DNA of 53,113 bases from Pseudobutyrivibrio ruminis (GTDB lineage Bacteria > Bacillota > Clostridia > Lachnospirales > Lachnospiraceae). The notes beneath the pieces were generated by a model that made no database searches, was not told the origin of the DNA, and worked only from the letters and a program-made list of their open reading frames with translations. The translations under genes and the position numbers were made by a program. Shown here in pieces: positions 18,101 through 26,269 of this stretch. Location: positions 1-53,113 of the forward strand of contig SVER01000024.1 in assembly GCA_015057315.1 (NCBI GenBank). Reading direction: 5' to 3'. How positions within the stretch are numbered: position 1 is the stretch's first letter; the number at the start of each line of letters is the position of its first letter.

Positions 18101-18311
18101 ATCTAGGAATCATGTCCTTGATGGCACGTGTCTCTACGTGACCGATGTGTGGCTTACCGTTTGCTGTTGGAGGGCCATCGTAAAATGTGTAAGTCTCTCC
18201 CTCTTTTCTTGAATCCATTGACTTCTGGAAGATGTCATTCTCTTCCCAGAACTTCAATACCTGCTTCTCCCTTTCTACGAAGTTCAGGCTAGCGTCTACT
18301 TTGTTGTACAT
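15153..18311 (-). CDS. ileS: Isoleucyl-tRNA synthetase
   Basis: A 1052-residue class I aminoacyl-tRNA synthetase charging tRNA-Ile. It has the HIGH motif within GKPHIGHVETRAIKDM (about residue 50), the editing domain with AWTTTPWTLPSN, WFDSGAMPFAQ, and KMSKSKGNAVDPFD for the KMSKS loop. The length and a C-terminus without the usual four-Cys zinc cluster resemble the type 2 (eukaryote-like) enzymes, often less sensitive to mupirocin; that is family knowledge, not shown here. The ATG at 18309-18311 has AAAGGAAT upstream; 27 extra in-frame codons upstream lack a start signal. The 93 bp upstream is too short for a T-box leader. Confidence 0.95.
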   Translation of the reverse strand: MYNKVDASLNFVEREKQVLKFWEENDIFQKSMDSRKEGETYTFYDGPPTANGKPHIGHVETRAIKDMIPRYQTMKGKFVPRKAGWDTHGLPVELEVEKLLGLNGKEQIEEYGMEPFIKKCKESVWKYKGMWEDFSGTVGFWADMDNPYITYDDNFIESEWWALKTIWDKKLLYKGFKIVPYCPRCGTPLSAQEVAQGYKTVKERSAVVRFKIKGEDAYFLAWTTTPWTLPSNLALCVNPDETYIKVKAADGYTYILAEALADKVLSKVATEEGAKPYEVLETYKGTDLEYKEYEPLFACAGVAAAKQHKKAHFVTCDSYVTMSDGTGIVHIAPAFGEDDAKVGRKYDLPFVQFVDGKGEMTEETPYAGLFVKKADPEVLKDLDKEGKLFDAPKFEHEYPHCWRCDTPLIYYARESWFIKMTEVKDDLIKNNNTVNWIPENIGKGRFGDWLENVQDWGISRNRYWGTPLNIWECPDCGKQISIGSRKELAELSGRPEAEKIELHRPYIDEVTCTCPECKGTMKRVPEVIDCWFDSGAMPFAQHHYPFENKEVFEQQFPAKFISEAVDQTRGWFYSLMAESTLLFNKAPYENVIVLGHVQDENGQKMSKSKGNAVDPFDALEKMGADAIRWYFYTSSAPWIPKRFGENAVMEGQRKFLGTLWNTYAFYILYANIDEFDPTKYELDFDKLAVMDKWILSRLNSSIKAVDDNLGSYKIPEAARALDEFVDDMSNWYVRRCRDRFWAKGMEQDKINAYMTLYTCLKEISLAAAPMIPFMTEEIYQNMVRSVDKTAPESIHLCDFPVVNEAFIDKKLEEDMDELLKIVVHGRACRNTAQIKNRQPIGQMYIKAEHELDEMYVSIIEDELNVKKATFTDDVSAFTSYSFKPQLRTVGPKYGKFLGGIQKALASLDGNAAYAELKANGVLKLPEVDASIELAEEDLLISMAQTEGFVADGDNYVTVVLDTNLTEELLEEGFVREIVSKIQTMRKEADFEVMDRISVAYAGTAKANEIFAKNKDLIAGEVLADEIAEGTTGDHVKEWNINGEKVTLAVTRK

Positions 18312-18404
18312 ATTAAGTAATTCCTTTCTATGAGGATATCCTTTCTCGTCAGATATCCCTTCTCTTACTATTAAAAAATGCCACGTAGGCACCTTTAACC
18401 AAAA

Positions 18405-19016
18405 TTAAAGTGTGTCATCAAAATCCACTTCAGGATGTTCATCCTCACCAATTTTTCCATCAAATAAATTGTTTAAATCATCCCCATTTGGATCATCAAA
18501 TATATAATTTTTTTCATCATCGTATGGCTCTAAATCATCATATATACCATCAATACCATAATAGCCATACCACTTCTCCATGCCATCTTTATCATTTGCA
18601 AGATTTAAGATGCCATCTATATTACTAAAGATAAAATTCCAAGCTACTATACAGCAGACAATACCAAGCACTGATGTAACAATACCAGTAATAGAAAAAA
18701 TCCTGCCAAGCTTATCACTGCTTCTAACAAGAAAAACTATTCCAAGAATAATAGAAATAATTGAGGCAATGATATTGATACCACATAAAAACAAAACAAA
18801 CGAAATAATACCAAGCACCATAGAAGCTACAGCTATTCCCAAGCCATCTGACTTAGGCTTATACCCTGGATCAATATAGCTATATTTAGGACCTGTATAC
18901 TGCCCGCTCTGAGCCCCATCGTCGAAACCAAACTGTTGATTTTGCTGGTTTTCCTGATTATGGTTACTGTTGTAATCCATATTATCTTCATCTTCAAACA
19001 TATAATCGTTATTCAT
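18405..19016 (-). CDS. DUF4190-like small membrane protein
   Basis: A 203-residue protein with an Asn/Gln/Asp-rich N-terminal tail (about 1-50), two to three closely packed hydrophobic segments (about 55-135) rich in Gly, Ile and Val, and a very acidic C-terminal tail (about 140-203). The hydrophobic block, with repeated LGI motifs, is like DUF4190 proteins of Firmicutes, whose role is unknown. The ATG is preceded by a weak AGGTGAAT site. It lies 93 bp upstream of ileS in the same direction and could share its transcript. No enzymatic motif is visible. Confidence 0.7.
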   Translation of the reverse strand: MNNDYMFEDEDNMDYNSNHNQENQQNQQFGFDDGAQSGQYTGPKYSYIDPGYKPKSDGLGIAVASMVLGIISFVLFLCGINIIASIISIILGIVFLVRSSDKLGRIFSITGIVTSVLGIVCCIVAWNFIFSNIDGILNLANDKDGMEKWYGYYGIDGIYDDLEPYDDEKNYIFDDPNGDDLNNLFDGKIGEDEHPEVDFDDTL

Positions 19017-19101
19017 AATTCACCTACTATACCTAATATTAACCTAATCTTAATTATGATAACTGTTTACGCCTTATTTTACAACCCTGCTAAATAAAAA
19101 A

Positions 19102-19226
19102 ACACCCCGAGGTTACGGCTCGCTTGTTACGCTCTCAATCCTGAGACATTTCCTTCGTCAACTAATGTTTCCTTCGGAAACGCTCAGAGATTGATAGCTA
19201 CAAGCTATCGTCACACTACAGGGTGT
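19102..19226. repeat. Hairpin element D (structured repeat family, branched form)
   Basis: Lies after the crt stop. The core GTTACGCT (19126-19133) and TAGCTAC is flanked by GCTT / AAGC outside and CTCAATC / GATTGA inside. The apical part is branched: CTGAG / CTCAG encloses an ACATT / AATGT hairpin and GTTTCCTTCGGAAAC. A further outer stem ACACCC / GGGTGT and a small CGAG / CTCG hairpin lie outside the core. Confidence 0.75.
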
Positions 19227-19241
19227 CAATATTATACGCTT

Positions 19242-20045
19242 TTAGAAATCTGTAAGATTAGCTGCACGTCTCTCAAGGAAAGCGCCCATTCCTTCAGCCT
19301 TATCATGTGTAGAACATGTAATACCGAAGAGGTTTGCTTCCATCTCAACAGCGTTCTTGATATCCATGTCGTATCCGTTGTTGATAGCAGCCTTTGCGAT
19401 AGATACTGCATAGCTTCCCTTTGAAGCAATCTTAGCAGCCATAGCCTTAGCTGTAGACATAAGCTCTTCTGTAGTTGTTACCTTGTTTACAAGGCCAATT
19501 CTGTATGCTTCGTTAGCATCGATAGAATCACATGTGAAGATAAGCTCCTTAGCGCGTCCCATACCAACAAGACGAGCAAGACGCTGTGTGCCACCGAAAC
19601 CTGGGATAATTCCAAGGCCTGTCTCTGGCTGACCAAATGTAGCGTTCTCTGAAGCGATACGAATATCACAAGCCATAGCGATTTCGCATCCACCGCCGAG
19701 TGCGAAACCATTAACTGCAGCGATTGTAACCTGTCTCATGTTCATAAGCTTAAAGAATGGAACTGATGCTCTCATACCAAATGCACGAGCCTCAGCTGCT
19801 GTAAAGTTAACCATCTCAGAGATGTCTGCACCAGCTACGAATGACTTGAATGCATTATCCTTCTTGTCAGGACCACCTGTAAGAATAAGAACCTTAACAT
19901 CATCTCTTGCCTCGATTTCTGTTAAAGCTACGTTAAGCTCATCAAGTGTCTCTGAATTAAGTGCATTAAGTGCTGCTGGACGTGAAATTGTAAGAACTGC
20001 AATCTCATCTGCAACTTCAAGCTTTAAGTTGTTAAATTCGCTCAT
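19242..20045 (-). CDS. crt: Enoyl-CoA hydratase / crotonase (3-hydroxybutyryl-CoA dehydratase type)
   Basis: A 267-residue crotonase-family enzyme. The oxyanion-hole segment is FVAGADISEM (about residue 68). The catalytic block GFALGGGCEIAMACDIRIA continues to FGQPETGLGIIPGFGGTQR with both active-site Glu residues (about 115 and 135). It is close to clostridial Crt, which dehydrates 3-hydroxybutyryl-CoA to crotonyl-CoA in butyrate formation. The usual neighbours (bcd, etfAB, hbd, thl) are not in the window, so here it is a stand-alone gene; a general short-chain enoyl-CoA hydratase is the alternative. AGGAGGA lies before the ATG. Hairpin element D follows the stop. Confidence 0.88.
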   Translation of the reverse strand: MSEFNNLKLEVADEIAVLTISRPAALNALNSETLDELNVALTEIEARDDVKVLILTGGPDKKDNAFKSFVAGADISEMVNFTAAEARAFGMRASVPFFKLMNMRQVTIAAVNGFALGGGCEIAMACDIRIASENATFGQPETGLGIIPGFGGTQRLARLVGMGRAKELIFTCDSIDANEAYRIGLVNKVTTTEELMSTAKAMAAKIASKGSYAVSIAKAAINNGYDMDIKNAVEMEANLFGITCSTHDKAEGMGAFLERRAANLTDF

Positions 20046-20132
20046 AGTAATCCTCCTCTTTAAGGGTCTTGCCCTTTTTTCTCATGTTTATAATTTTAGT
20101 CCATTGTTAAACTTTTGTCAATCCTATATCAG

Positions 20133-22700
20133 CTATAACATTTCTTCTTTCATCTTCTTTTTATTTTTGTACATAACTGAATCGGCTCTCTCAAATACAT
20201 CAGACACAAACTTGTCATTCTTGCCAAATAAAGAATACCCAACAGCTATTGTAACCTTGTCATTCTTTTTATTCTTAGAATTGATTTTGGTAATCTTAGA
20301 TATTCTTGAATTCAGGTGGTCATAGTCTTTTCCCTGAACTATTGCCACAAATTCATCTCCACCTATTCTAAAAACAGGGCTTCTTGAAAATGCATCGCAG
20401 ATTATCTCACAGCCCTCTTTTATGTACGCATCACCAGCCTGGTGCCCCTTTGTATCATTTATTTGCTTCAAGCCATTTATATCGCATACAACAATGCCAA
20501 ATTCAAAATCGTAACCTGTTTTAATCTGCAGGTTAATACGTTCCTCTTCATCCACATAGGCTCTCTTGTTTTTTACGCCTGTGAGCTGATCCTTAAATGC
20601 CTTATCTTCTGCAGCCTGCAAGTTGGCAGCATACTCCTGCTCCATCATAAACTGATTTTCAATGTTCATTATACCTACAATAAGCTTTGAACCGGTGTTT
20701 TCCTCCACAAGAGTGGCTCTAAGCATTACATGAATAGTTTCATCCTGTAATTTGAATCTGTACTTATGTATGAAGATGCCGTGATTCTTAATATTTGTGA
20801 GAACATTTTCCTTAGTAAATACAGATAAAAATTCTCGCAAATCATCTCGATGAACAATACGCTTGGCTTTTTCTCTGGACTCTGCAAAGAAATTATCATT
20901 CTCCATTGGTATATTAAATTCATCCAACTCATCTGTTGAGTTGAAGCAAACATAATGCTCTGTATCTGGATCAACTAAATAAATGCTAAATATGTCACCA
21001 GCAAGAGACATTACGCGAGAATACATAATCCGCTCTTCTTTAACCTTTTCTATTAATTCTCGCTCCTTAATCTGGGCATCTATATTATTGATTCCAATCA
21101 GTATGTGATTTCTATCACTTCTAACCTTAACTGCTTTTAAAATAACATGTGTAGGAACCCCTTGCACCATTCTTCGATAGGTAATGGAATAAGACCCCCG
21201 CTCGTCAATCATCTTTAAAATATTTTCTTTAGTAAATGAGTTTCGCATTAATTCGATGTCATCAGCATACACCCTTCTGCTATACTCATAATCCAGTCTT
21301 CTAAAGAAATCCTGCCCACGCATTTCAACAGACACATCCCTGTTAAGGCCATCTGGACTGTATTCTACATAATCCTCTGTATCCATATTAACAAAGAACA
21401 AATCCACATAATCCTCAGACAGTGCCCTTGCTATATAATTATAGGTAAGTGAATCAGCACTAGTCTGTCCCTCATTAACCTGTAGTATAGCTATTACAAC
21501 AGCTGCAACCTTTGTCACAGGATTAACTGCAATTCGTTGAACAAGCATTTGAATTATATGACCATCGGAAGTTCTATCATCAATAATTCGACGCTTGCCA
21601 TTTTCACCGCATCTGCGGATGCTGTTCATGGTATATACTCCAACAGATTTATGATTCTTACCAAAAATATATTCTGAATAAAGATTTACATCAGGAAAAT
21701 TCTTATTCATAAATCTCTTGAAGGACTCATTTCCCCTTACAAATCTTAAGCTTGTTTCACTTGTTTCCAATATTGCAATTGGAAAGGTATCAAAATAATT
21801 AGTCAGCTCATTAGTATTATTTCTTGCAAAGGATATATCATATAAGCTGATTTTACCTACAGCAGAGTAATAGGAAGACTCTTTAGGATTTTCAAAGCCT
21901 ATAGCAGTTCCATTTTCATATCTGGCAAGTATCTGACTGATAGGAAGAGGTTTGCTATAAATAAAGCCCTGAAGCTTCGTGCAACCTATCTCCTGCAAAA
22001 AATCTATTTGCTCTTTAAATTCAACACCCTCTACTACAGTCTCCATTCCAAGAGACATTGCAAGCCTTACAAGCTCTGTTAATATAATTCTTGCCCGCTC
22101 ACTCTTTTTTATCTGTTGAACAAAAAACATATTGATTTTCAGGGCGTCAAAATGTACCTTCTGCAATATAGTAAGAGCGGCATCCCCGCTGCCATAATCG
22201 TCCATCCATACCTGGAATCCCAAATCTCTAAACTGCTCCAGCTGAGAAACAATATAGTCGTTTCCTGCAGAAAGAGTTTCCTCTGACACCTCTATGGCTA
22301 TTAGACGTCTGGAGATATTTGCCTTTTCTACTCTCTTGGCAACCTCCTCAACCACATCGCAGGTATAAAAATCCATCTGAGACAGATTAATAGATGTAGG
22401 AACAACATATAGCCCCCTTCTAATCTGTTCATTCATCTTGGCAAGAGCAATTTCTAACACATATAAATCCAGCTTGTGAACTATGTTCACCGCCTCAAGG
22501 GATGGAACAAAATCCATAGGATTAAGCATGCCAAGCCTAGGGTCTTCCCATCTAACTAGGGCTTCTTCTGCGCATACTCTACCGTTAGAGGTACGTATTA
22601 TCGGTTGAAAATATACCTCTACCCAGCCTTCTGCAAGTGCCCTGTCAAAATTGTCTATTAAGTATTTGCTCTTATTAAAAGTGCCCCCCATTTTATCCAT
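20133..22700 (-). CDS. EAL-PAS-PAS-GGDEF cyclic-di-GMP signalling protein
   Basis: An 855-residue cytoplasmic protein. The N-terminal EAL phosphodiesterase domain (about 10-262) shows EEALVRWED, INLSQ, IAIEVSEE, MDDYGSG and VVEGVE, then QGFIYSKPLP. The usual KID after strand 5 reads KIN. Residues about 300-685 form sensory PAS-like segments, two of them clear tandem repeats (HRDD/YADD, then a KENxL helix). The C-terminal GGDEF cyclase domain (about 690-855) has an intact FRIGGDEFVAIV and no RxxD inhibitory site before it. Both activities may be present; net direction cannot be told. The order EAL first, GGDEF last, is the reverse of most bifunctional proteins. The start overlaps the upstream stop (TAATG), so it is translationally coupled to the acyltransferase operon. 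Confidence 0.9.
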   Translation of the reverse strand: MDKMGGTFNKSKYLIDNFDRALAEGWVEVYFQPIIRTSNGRVCAEEALVRWEDPRLGMLNPMDFVPSLEAVNIVHKLDLYVLEIALAKMNEQIRRGLYVVPTSINLSQMDFYTCDVVEEVAKRVEKANISRRLIAIEVSEETLSAGNDYIVSQLEQFRDLGFQVWMDDYGSGDAALTILQKVHFDALKINMFFVQQIKKSERARIILTELVRLAMSLGMETVVEGVEFKEQIDFLQEIGCTKLQGFIYSKPLPISQILARYENGTAIGFENPKESSYYSAVGKISLYDISFARNNTNELTNYFDTFPIAILETSETSLRFVRGNESFKRFMNKNFPDVNLYSEYIFGKNHKSVGVYTMNSIRRCGENGKRRIIDDRTSDGHIIQMLVQRIAVNPVTKVAAVVIAILQVNEGQTSADSLTYNYIARALSEDYVDLFFVNMDTEDYVEYSPDGLNRDVSVEMRGQDFFRRLDYEYSRRVYADDIELMRNSFTKENILKMIDERGSYSITYRRMVQGVPTHVILKAVKVRSDRNHILIGINNIDAQIKERELIEKVKEERIMYSRVMSLAGDIFSIYLVDPDTEHYVCFNSTDELDEFNIPMENDNFFAESREKAKRIVHRDDLREFLSVFTKENVLTNIKNHGIFIHKYRFKLQDETIHVMLRATLVEENTGSKLIVGIMNIENQFMMEQEYAANLQAAEDKAFKDQLTGVKNKRAYVDEEERINLQIKTGYDFEFGIVVCDINGLKQINDTKGHQAGDAYIKEGCEIICDAFSRSPVFRIGGDEFVAIVQGKDYDHLNSRISKITKINSKNKKNDKVTIAVGYSLFGKNDKFVSDVFERADSVMYKNKKKMKEEML

Positions 22701-23368
22701 TAAACGCTTAATCTCCTTTGAATCTCGCCAGCCACTTCTCTTCCTTTAAAAATAATTGCTCCTACAAAAAGGATAACACTTATTAACAAACATACTATCC
22801 AAGCAATAGGACAGTCTCTTTCCATAAAATAAAAAACAATGTATGGCAAAATACCAACCACAAGATTTGTTAACAGATAAACCATAGCATTGCCATTTTT
22901 GTCTAACATGGCAAGTACAAAATTAGCTATCAATGTTCCCATTACAACAATCGGTGCAATCCAATCGGTAACTAATGAAAAAATCCCCACATAATAAGCT
23001 GTAATTCCAAGCATTACTAACACTATGAATACAAACAGGGTCATTATTCTAGATGAGCTAATGCCTTTTTTGAACAGCCTCATTATTCCAAATTCAAATA
23101 CGATTAACCACATTGCCACTATAAGGCTCCAGTGAATATCAAGCGTTGGCCACACCTTAAGGTTAAACAAGAAATCCAAACCCAGGCTTAAAATAACCAT
23201 GGACCAAACTATAAAAAGCTGTAGCTTATAGAAGAAAGATTGAATCTTTAATGTGGTCTGCTGTGGAAAATAAGGTCTTTCTGCCTCGCCGTTTAATCTG
23301 CTTTGGCACAGTGGGCATTTTTTAAGATTGCCGCCCACTTCTATTTTACAATAAGGACAATTCTTCAT
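22700..23368 (-). CDS. Zinc-ribbon membrane protein, DUF6320-like
   Basis: A 222-residue protein starting with a four-Cys zinc ribbon (CPYC...CPLC, residues 4-20), then six hydrophobic segments (about 45-215). This matches the DUF6320-type membrane proteins of Lachnospiraceae, often next to condensation-like acyltransferases. Function is unknown; the membrane part may serve the acyltransferase encoded just upstream, which is inference from context. Start and stop overlap both neighbours by TAATG, which indicates tight coupling in the order hydrolase, acyltransferase, this gene, EAL-GGDEF. Confidence 0.75.
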   Translation of the reverse strand: MKNCPYCKIEVGGNLKKCPLCQSRLNGEAERPYFPQQTTLKIQSFFYKLQLFIVWSMVILSLGLDFLFNLKVWPTLDIHWSLIVAMWLIVFEFGIMRLFKKGISSSRIMTLFVFIVLVMLGITAYYVGIFSLVTDWIAPIVVMGTLIANFVLAMLDKNGNAMVYLLTNLVVGILPYIVFYFMERDCPIAWIVCLLISVILFVGAIIFKGREVAGEIQRRLSV

Positions 23369-24615
23369 TATCGAATCACCTCCGTCGCATATATTCTGAT
23401 ATTTACCCCATCCTCAGAAAGACCTCGCACAAGGTTCTTAACTACCCTTGTGTTTGCGTATGGAGAAGAGATTCCAAGGGATAGTTCCCCATTATAACTA
23501 CACATAGTAGAAAACAGATTAGCCGAACTACAAAAGGCACTGTAATTTTGAATCATAGATGCTACTTCCTCTGGTGGCTTCTGCACACCAAGATTAGATA
23601 GCACTACAGATACCTTTTTATCTGTGACCTTTGAGCCATATCTTACCACCCACTGCTTGATGAAAAGTGGTACAGCCCTAACAGGAGCCACATATTCCAT
23701 GGTCTCAAAATTGTCCATCTGCTTTTTGATATTTTCTTCAGTAAGATTAGCCTTAAGCTTTTCGTCGAACTCCTTAGCCAAATCCTCAAGGGAAATGTCC
23801 TCATCAAATACATGAGAAACATTTACATTGTTAAAGAAATTACGTGATGTGTGGCTAGGATAATAGTTTCTAAGATTAACAGGCAAGGATACATTAATAG
23901 GTGTTTTACGCTTACGTGGTGGCATATCCTCCATAATAGCAAGCATAAATCTTGCCCCTATATAGCTGGTAAGGGAAACCCCAAGTTCCTTAGCCTTAGG
24001 CAATATCTGTTCTGTAGGCATGTGAACCTCAAAAAACTGAAGCTGATCGTATGGAAGCTTTAATCCGCTAGGATGATAAGCGTACTTAAGGGAAGAGCCC
24101 TTTAATCCCATGCCACCAAAAAACTGCTTGTAGCTATCCTGATTCAAATCATCCTCAGAAGCTCCTGAATGGATTGTAGTATTTTCGTATCTGCCAGGAT
24201 ATTTCAGCTTAAGATAATCTAAAACAATAATGTTCAAAAATTCCAAAGCCCCTGTTCCATCTGAAATAGCATGGAACAAATCAAGATTAATTCTATTTCC
24301 GTAGTATGTAACCCTATAATGAAGCATTGCTCGCCCTGGTACATACAAAATAGGACAAACCCTGCCATGTTCCTCTGTAACCACCGGCTGAATATCAGTA
24401 TCCTCCATATAGTGCCAAAAGATTCCTCTTCTGATACGTACCTGAAACTGAGGGCGAATCTGAATAGCCGATAAAACTGCCTCCTGTAAAAGCTCCGGGT
24501 CTATATCCTCCCAAAGTGTTGCGCTTACACGCAGTGTTCTTGTATCTCTCTTTGCTGCTGTTGCAAGAAAAACCTTTGCAACATTATCTACCTTATACCA
24601 ATTGTCTCTACTCAT
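23368..24615 (-). CDS. Condensation/alcohol acetyltransferase-like acyltransferase
   Basis: A 415-residue protein with the HxxxD(G) catalytic motif FHAISDGTG near residue 115, typical of CoA-dependent acyltransferases of the chloramphenicol-acetyltransferase/condensation superfamily. Other family features are the N-terminal LRVSATLWEDID segment and a C-terminal SNLGV (DFGWG-like position). No signal peptide is present. The acyl acceptor is unknown; related proteins are annotated as alcohol acetyltransferases or lipid acyltransferases. It is the second gene of a coupled operon after an alpha/beta hydrolase of the acetyl-esterase family, so acylation and deacylation of the same class of molecule is plausible but unproven. 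Confidence 0.78.
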   Translation of the reverse strand: MSRDNWYKVDNVAKVFLATAAKRDTRTLRVSATLWEDIDPELLQEAVLSAIQIRPQFQVRIRRGIFWHYMEDTDIQPVVTEEHGRVCPILYVPGRAMLHYRVTYYGNRINLDLFHAISDGTGALEFLNIIVLDYLKLKYPGRYENTTIHSGASEDDLNQDSYKQFFGGMGLKGSSLKYAYHPSGLKLPYDQLQFFEVHMPTEQILPKAKELGVSLTSYIGARFMLAIMEDMPPRKRKTPINVSLPVNLRNYYPSHTSRNFFNNVNVSHVFDEDISLEDLAKEFDEKLKANLTEENIKKQMDNFETMEYVAPVRAVPLFIKQWVVRYGSKVTDKKVSVVLSNLGVQKPPEEVASMIQNYSAFCSSANLFSTMCSYNGELSLGISSPYANTRVVKNLVRGLSEDGVNIRIYATEVIR

Positions 24616-24636
24616 TATTTATCCTTTACTCCCAGG

Positions 24637-25554
24637 CTACATATAGATTAGGTTTGACAGGTAATCCGACAAACGCTTCATAGCCCTGTTTGCCAGTGGC
24701 AATGGCATTTGCTGATACACATGCCACCCATCCTTTTCTATATCAATCACTGCATTGCAGCCAGCCTTATGCATCTTTTTTTGCAAAGATATACTGTCAT
24801 CCAGTAAAATCTCATTCTTGCCTACCATTATATAGGTAGGTGGAAATCCCACAAAACTGCCATTTAGTGGGCTGTATATCTCCTCTGCTGGATTTGCATC
24901 CTTACCGATATATGCATCTCTAACTCCTATTACATAATCCTTTGTAAGAATCGGATCCTTTTCTTTACAGGCTTCGTAGGATGAAGCCGTTGCCGTCATG
25001 TCAGTCCAAGGGCTAAATAGTAGCACGCACCTTGGTGTCAATTGCTTTTCCTCTAAAAGCTTTCTGGTCATACATAATACCAGATTGCCTCCTGCGGAAT
25101 CACCTGCAAAAATCACCTGCTTGGCACCGTACCCTTTATCCATCAGATAGGACCACACCTTCATAGCATCCTCTAATGGCGCAGGATATTGATATTCTGG
25201 AGCCAACCTGTACTCAAACGAAACTACAGAAAAACCTGTTGATACTGCAAGCTTAGCTGCAAGAATCCTGGCATATCCTAAGCCCCCACAGGTGTAGCCA
25301 CCACCGTGAGCATATAGAATAATATACTGAGGATTATGTGCCAAATCAGGCTTAACCCATTCGCAGGAAATGTCCCCTGTAGTAAAAGCTTCTACTGTAA
25401 CTCCGCCTGTAGGCGCAGCAAGCTTACCAGCTAATTCCATAGCGGATCTTTGCTTTTTTAAGTCTTCATCCGTCAGAGATTTGCCACCAATAGAATTAAC
25501 TGCTTTGATAGCCTTCATCAACGGATCATTAAGATTGATTTTTAATAAAGCCAT
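24637..25554 (-). CDS. Alpha/beta hydrolase, hormone-sensitive-lipase (acetylesterase) family
   Basis: A 305-residue esterase-like protein. It has the HSL-family oxyanion motif YAHGGGYTCGG (about residue 77), the nucleophile elbow GDSAGGN (about 150), an Asp in EEIYSPLNG-MVGKNEILLDD, and the catalytic His in DGWHVYQ (about 278). The ATG at 25552-25554 has GAGGGAAAG upstream; the longer frame to 25629 has no ribosome site. No signal peptide is seen, so it acts in the cytoplasm. It heads the operon that continues with the acyltransferase, the DUF6320-like protein and the EAL-GGDEF protein. Confidence 0.88.
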   Translation of the reverse strand: MALLKINLNDPLMKAIKAVNSIGGKSLTDEDLKKQRSAMELAGKLAAPTGGVTVEAFTTGDISCEWVKPDLAHNPQYIILYAHGGGYTCGGLGYARILAAKLAVSTGFSVVSFEYRLAPEYQYPAPLEDAMKVWSYLMDKGYGAKQVIFAGDSAGGNLVLCMTRKLLEEKQLTPRCVLLFSPWTDMTATASSYEACKEKDPILTKDYVIGVRDAYIGKDANPAEEIYSPLNGSFVGFPPTYIMVGKNEILLDDSISLQKKMHKAGCNAVIDIEKDGWHVYQQMPLPLANRAMKRLSDYLSNLIYM

Positions 25555-25775
25555 ACTTTCCCTCTTAATTTTACTATTTTTATTATAATAATTATGAGCT
25601 TCTTTTTCTATAAAATCAGCAAGAAACATTTAGTAATATACATTTTTATTACTTTGAGTATGATTTCACAGTTTTTTCACAATTTAGTCACAGTTTGACA
25701 CCAAATGTAAAGCGTTACATGATAGAATGTCTTTGTACAGAAAAAGCGTTAAGTCTTTTTTAGGGGAGGCGCAGC

Positions 25776-25973
25776 ATGGATATAGCTGAGATTTCTATGA
25801 ATTTAAGTCAAAACCAGCTCCTTTCAGCAGTGGGGACTGCTATGCTCGGCAAGACTTTAGATGTCGTAGAAGGACAAGCCGAGGCTTTATCAAAGAGTAT
25901 GGATATGAATTCTCCTTCTTTGGAAAGCTTGGTTTATCCTACGTCAGGTACCATGATTGATATGCGCATATGA
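25776..25973 (+). CDS. yjfB: YjfB family putative motility protein
   Basis: A 65-residue protein whose N-terminus (MDIAEISMNLSQNQLLSAVG) and following methionine/leucine-rich helix match the YjfB motility family, found in flagellated Firmicutes; its molecular role is unknown. The ribosome site AGGGGAGG lies nine bases before the ATG. A strong hairpin terminator follows 28 bp after the stop, so this is a single-gene transcript. Its presence supports a flagellated host. A -10-like TAGAAT lies at about 25723, but I found no well-spaced -35 and no clear sigma-D box. Confidence 0.85.
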   Translation: MDIAEISMNLSQNQLLSAVGTAMLGKTLDVVEGQAEALSKSMDMNSPSLESLVYPTSGTMIDMRI

Positions 25974-26000
25974 GTTATAAATGTATTTTGGTTTTTACAT

Positions 26001-26034
26001 AAAAGAGCTTGCCCGTTGCAAGCTCTTTTCTTTT
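26001..26034 (+). terminator. Rho-independent terminator of yjfB
   Basis: AAAAGAGCTTGC, a five-base loop and GCAAGCTCTTTT form a perfect 12-bp stem followed by CTTTTG. It can also function on the other strand. Confidence 0.9.
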
Positions 26035-26131
26035 GCGTTATAGTTATTAACCTATATCAATTACTTTCAAATATCGGTAAGCAATTCACAATATAAAATT
26101 TTCTTTCTATGTTTTATTCACATTTTTTACA

Positions 26132-26251
26132 TTGTTAGTTCACCTATAGATAGTATTATAATTACATCGCAAGACAGAAGCGATGAACCATTTTTTTCAT
26201 AACATTATTCTCCCTTTTGAAAAGCGATGCCCCGCCGGCATCGCTTTTTAC
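26132..26251 (+). ncRNA. Candidate short transcript/attenuator before araR
   Basis: A promoter-like TTGTTA (26132-26137) with TATTAT/TATAAT (26154-26162) is followed within 90 bp by a perfect terminator hairpin, AAAAGCGATGCC / GGCATCGCTTTT (26221-26249). The predicted RNA is about 83 bases. An upstream AAGCGATG (26178-26185) duplicates the left terminator arm and could compete for the right arm, which is the topology of an attenuator. No reading frame is evident. It could equally be a stand-alone small RNA or simply a distant terminator. Confidence 0.4.
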
Positions 26252-26269
26252 CTGTCTAAAAAACTTGTT

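Noticed and set aside
18312..18404. T-box leader before ileS
   Set aside because: The gap is 93 bp, and no TGGNACCGCG-like anti-terminator bulge or terminator is visible.
23624..24474. Plus-strand ORFs opposite the acyltransferase
   Set aside because: Short, without start signals, and opposite a well-supported gene with the HxxxD motif.
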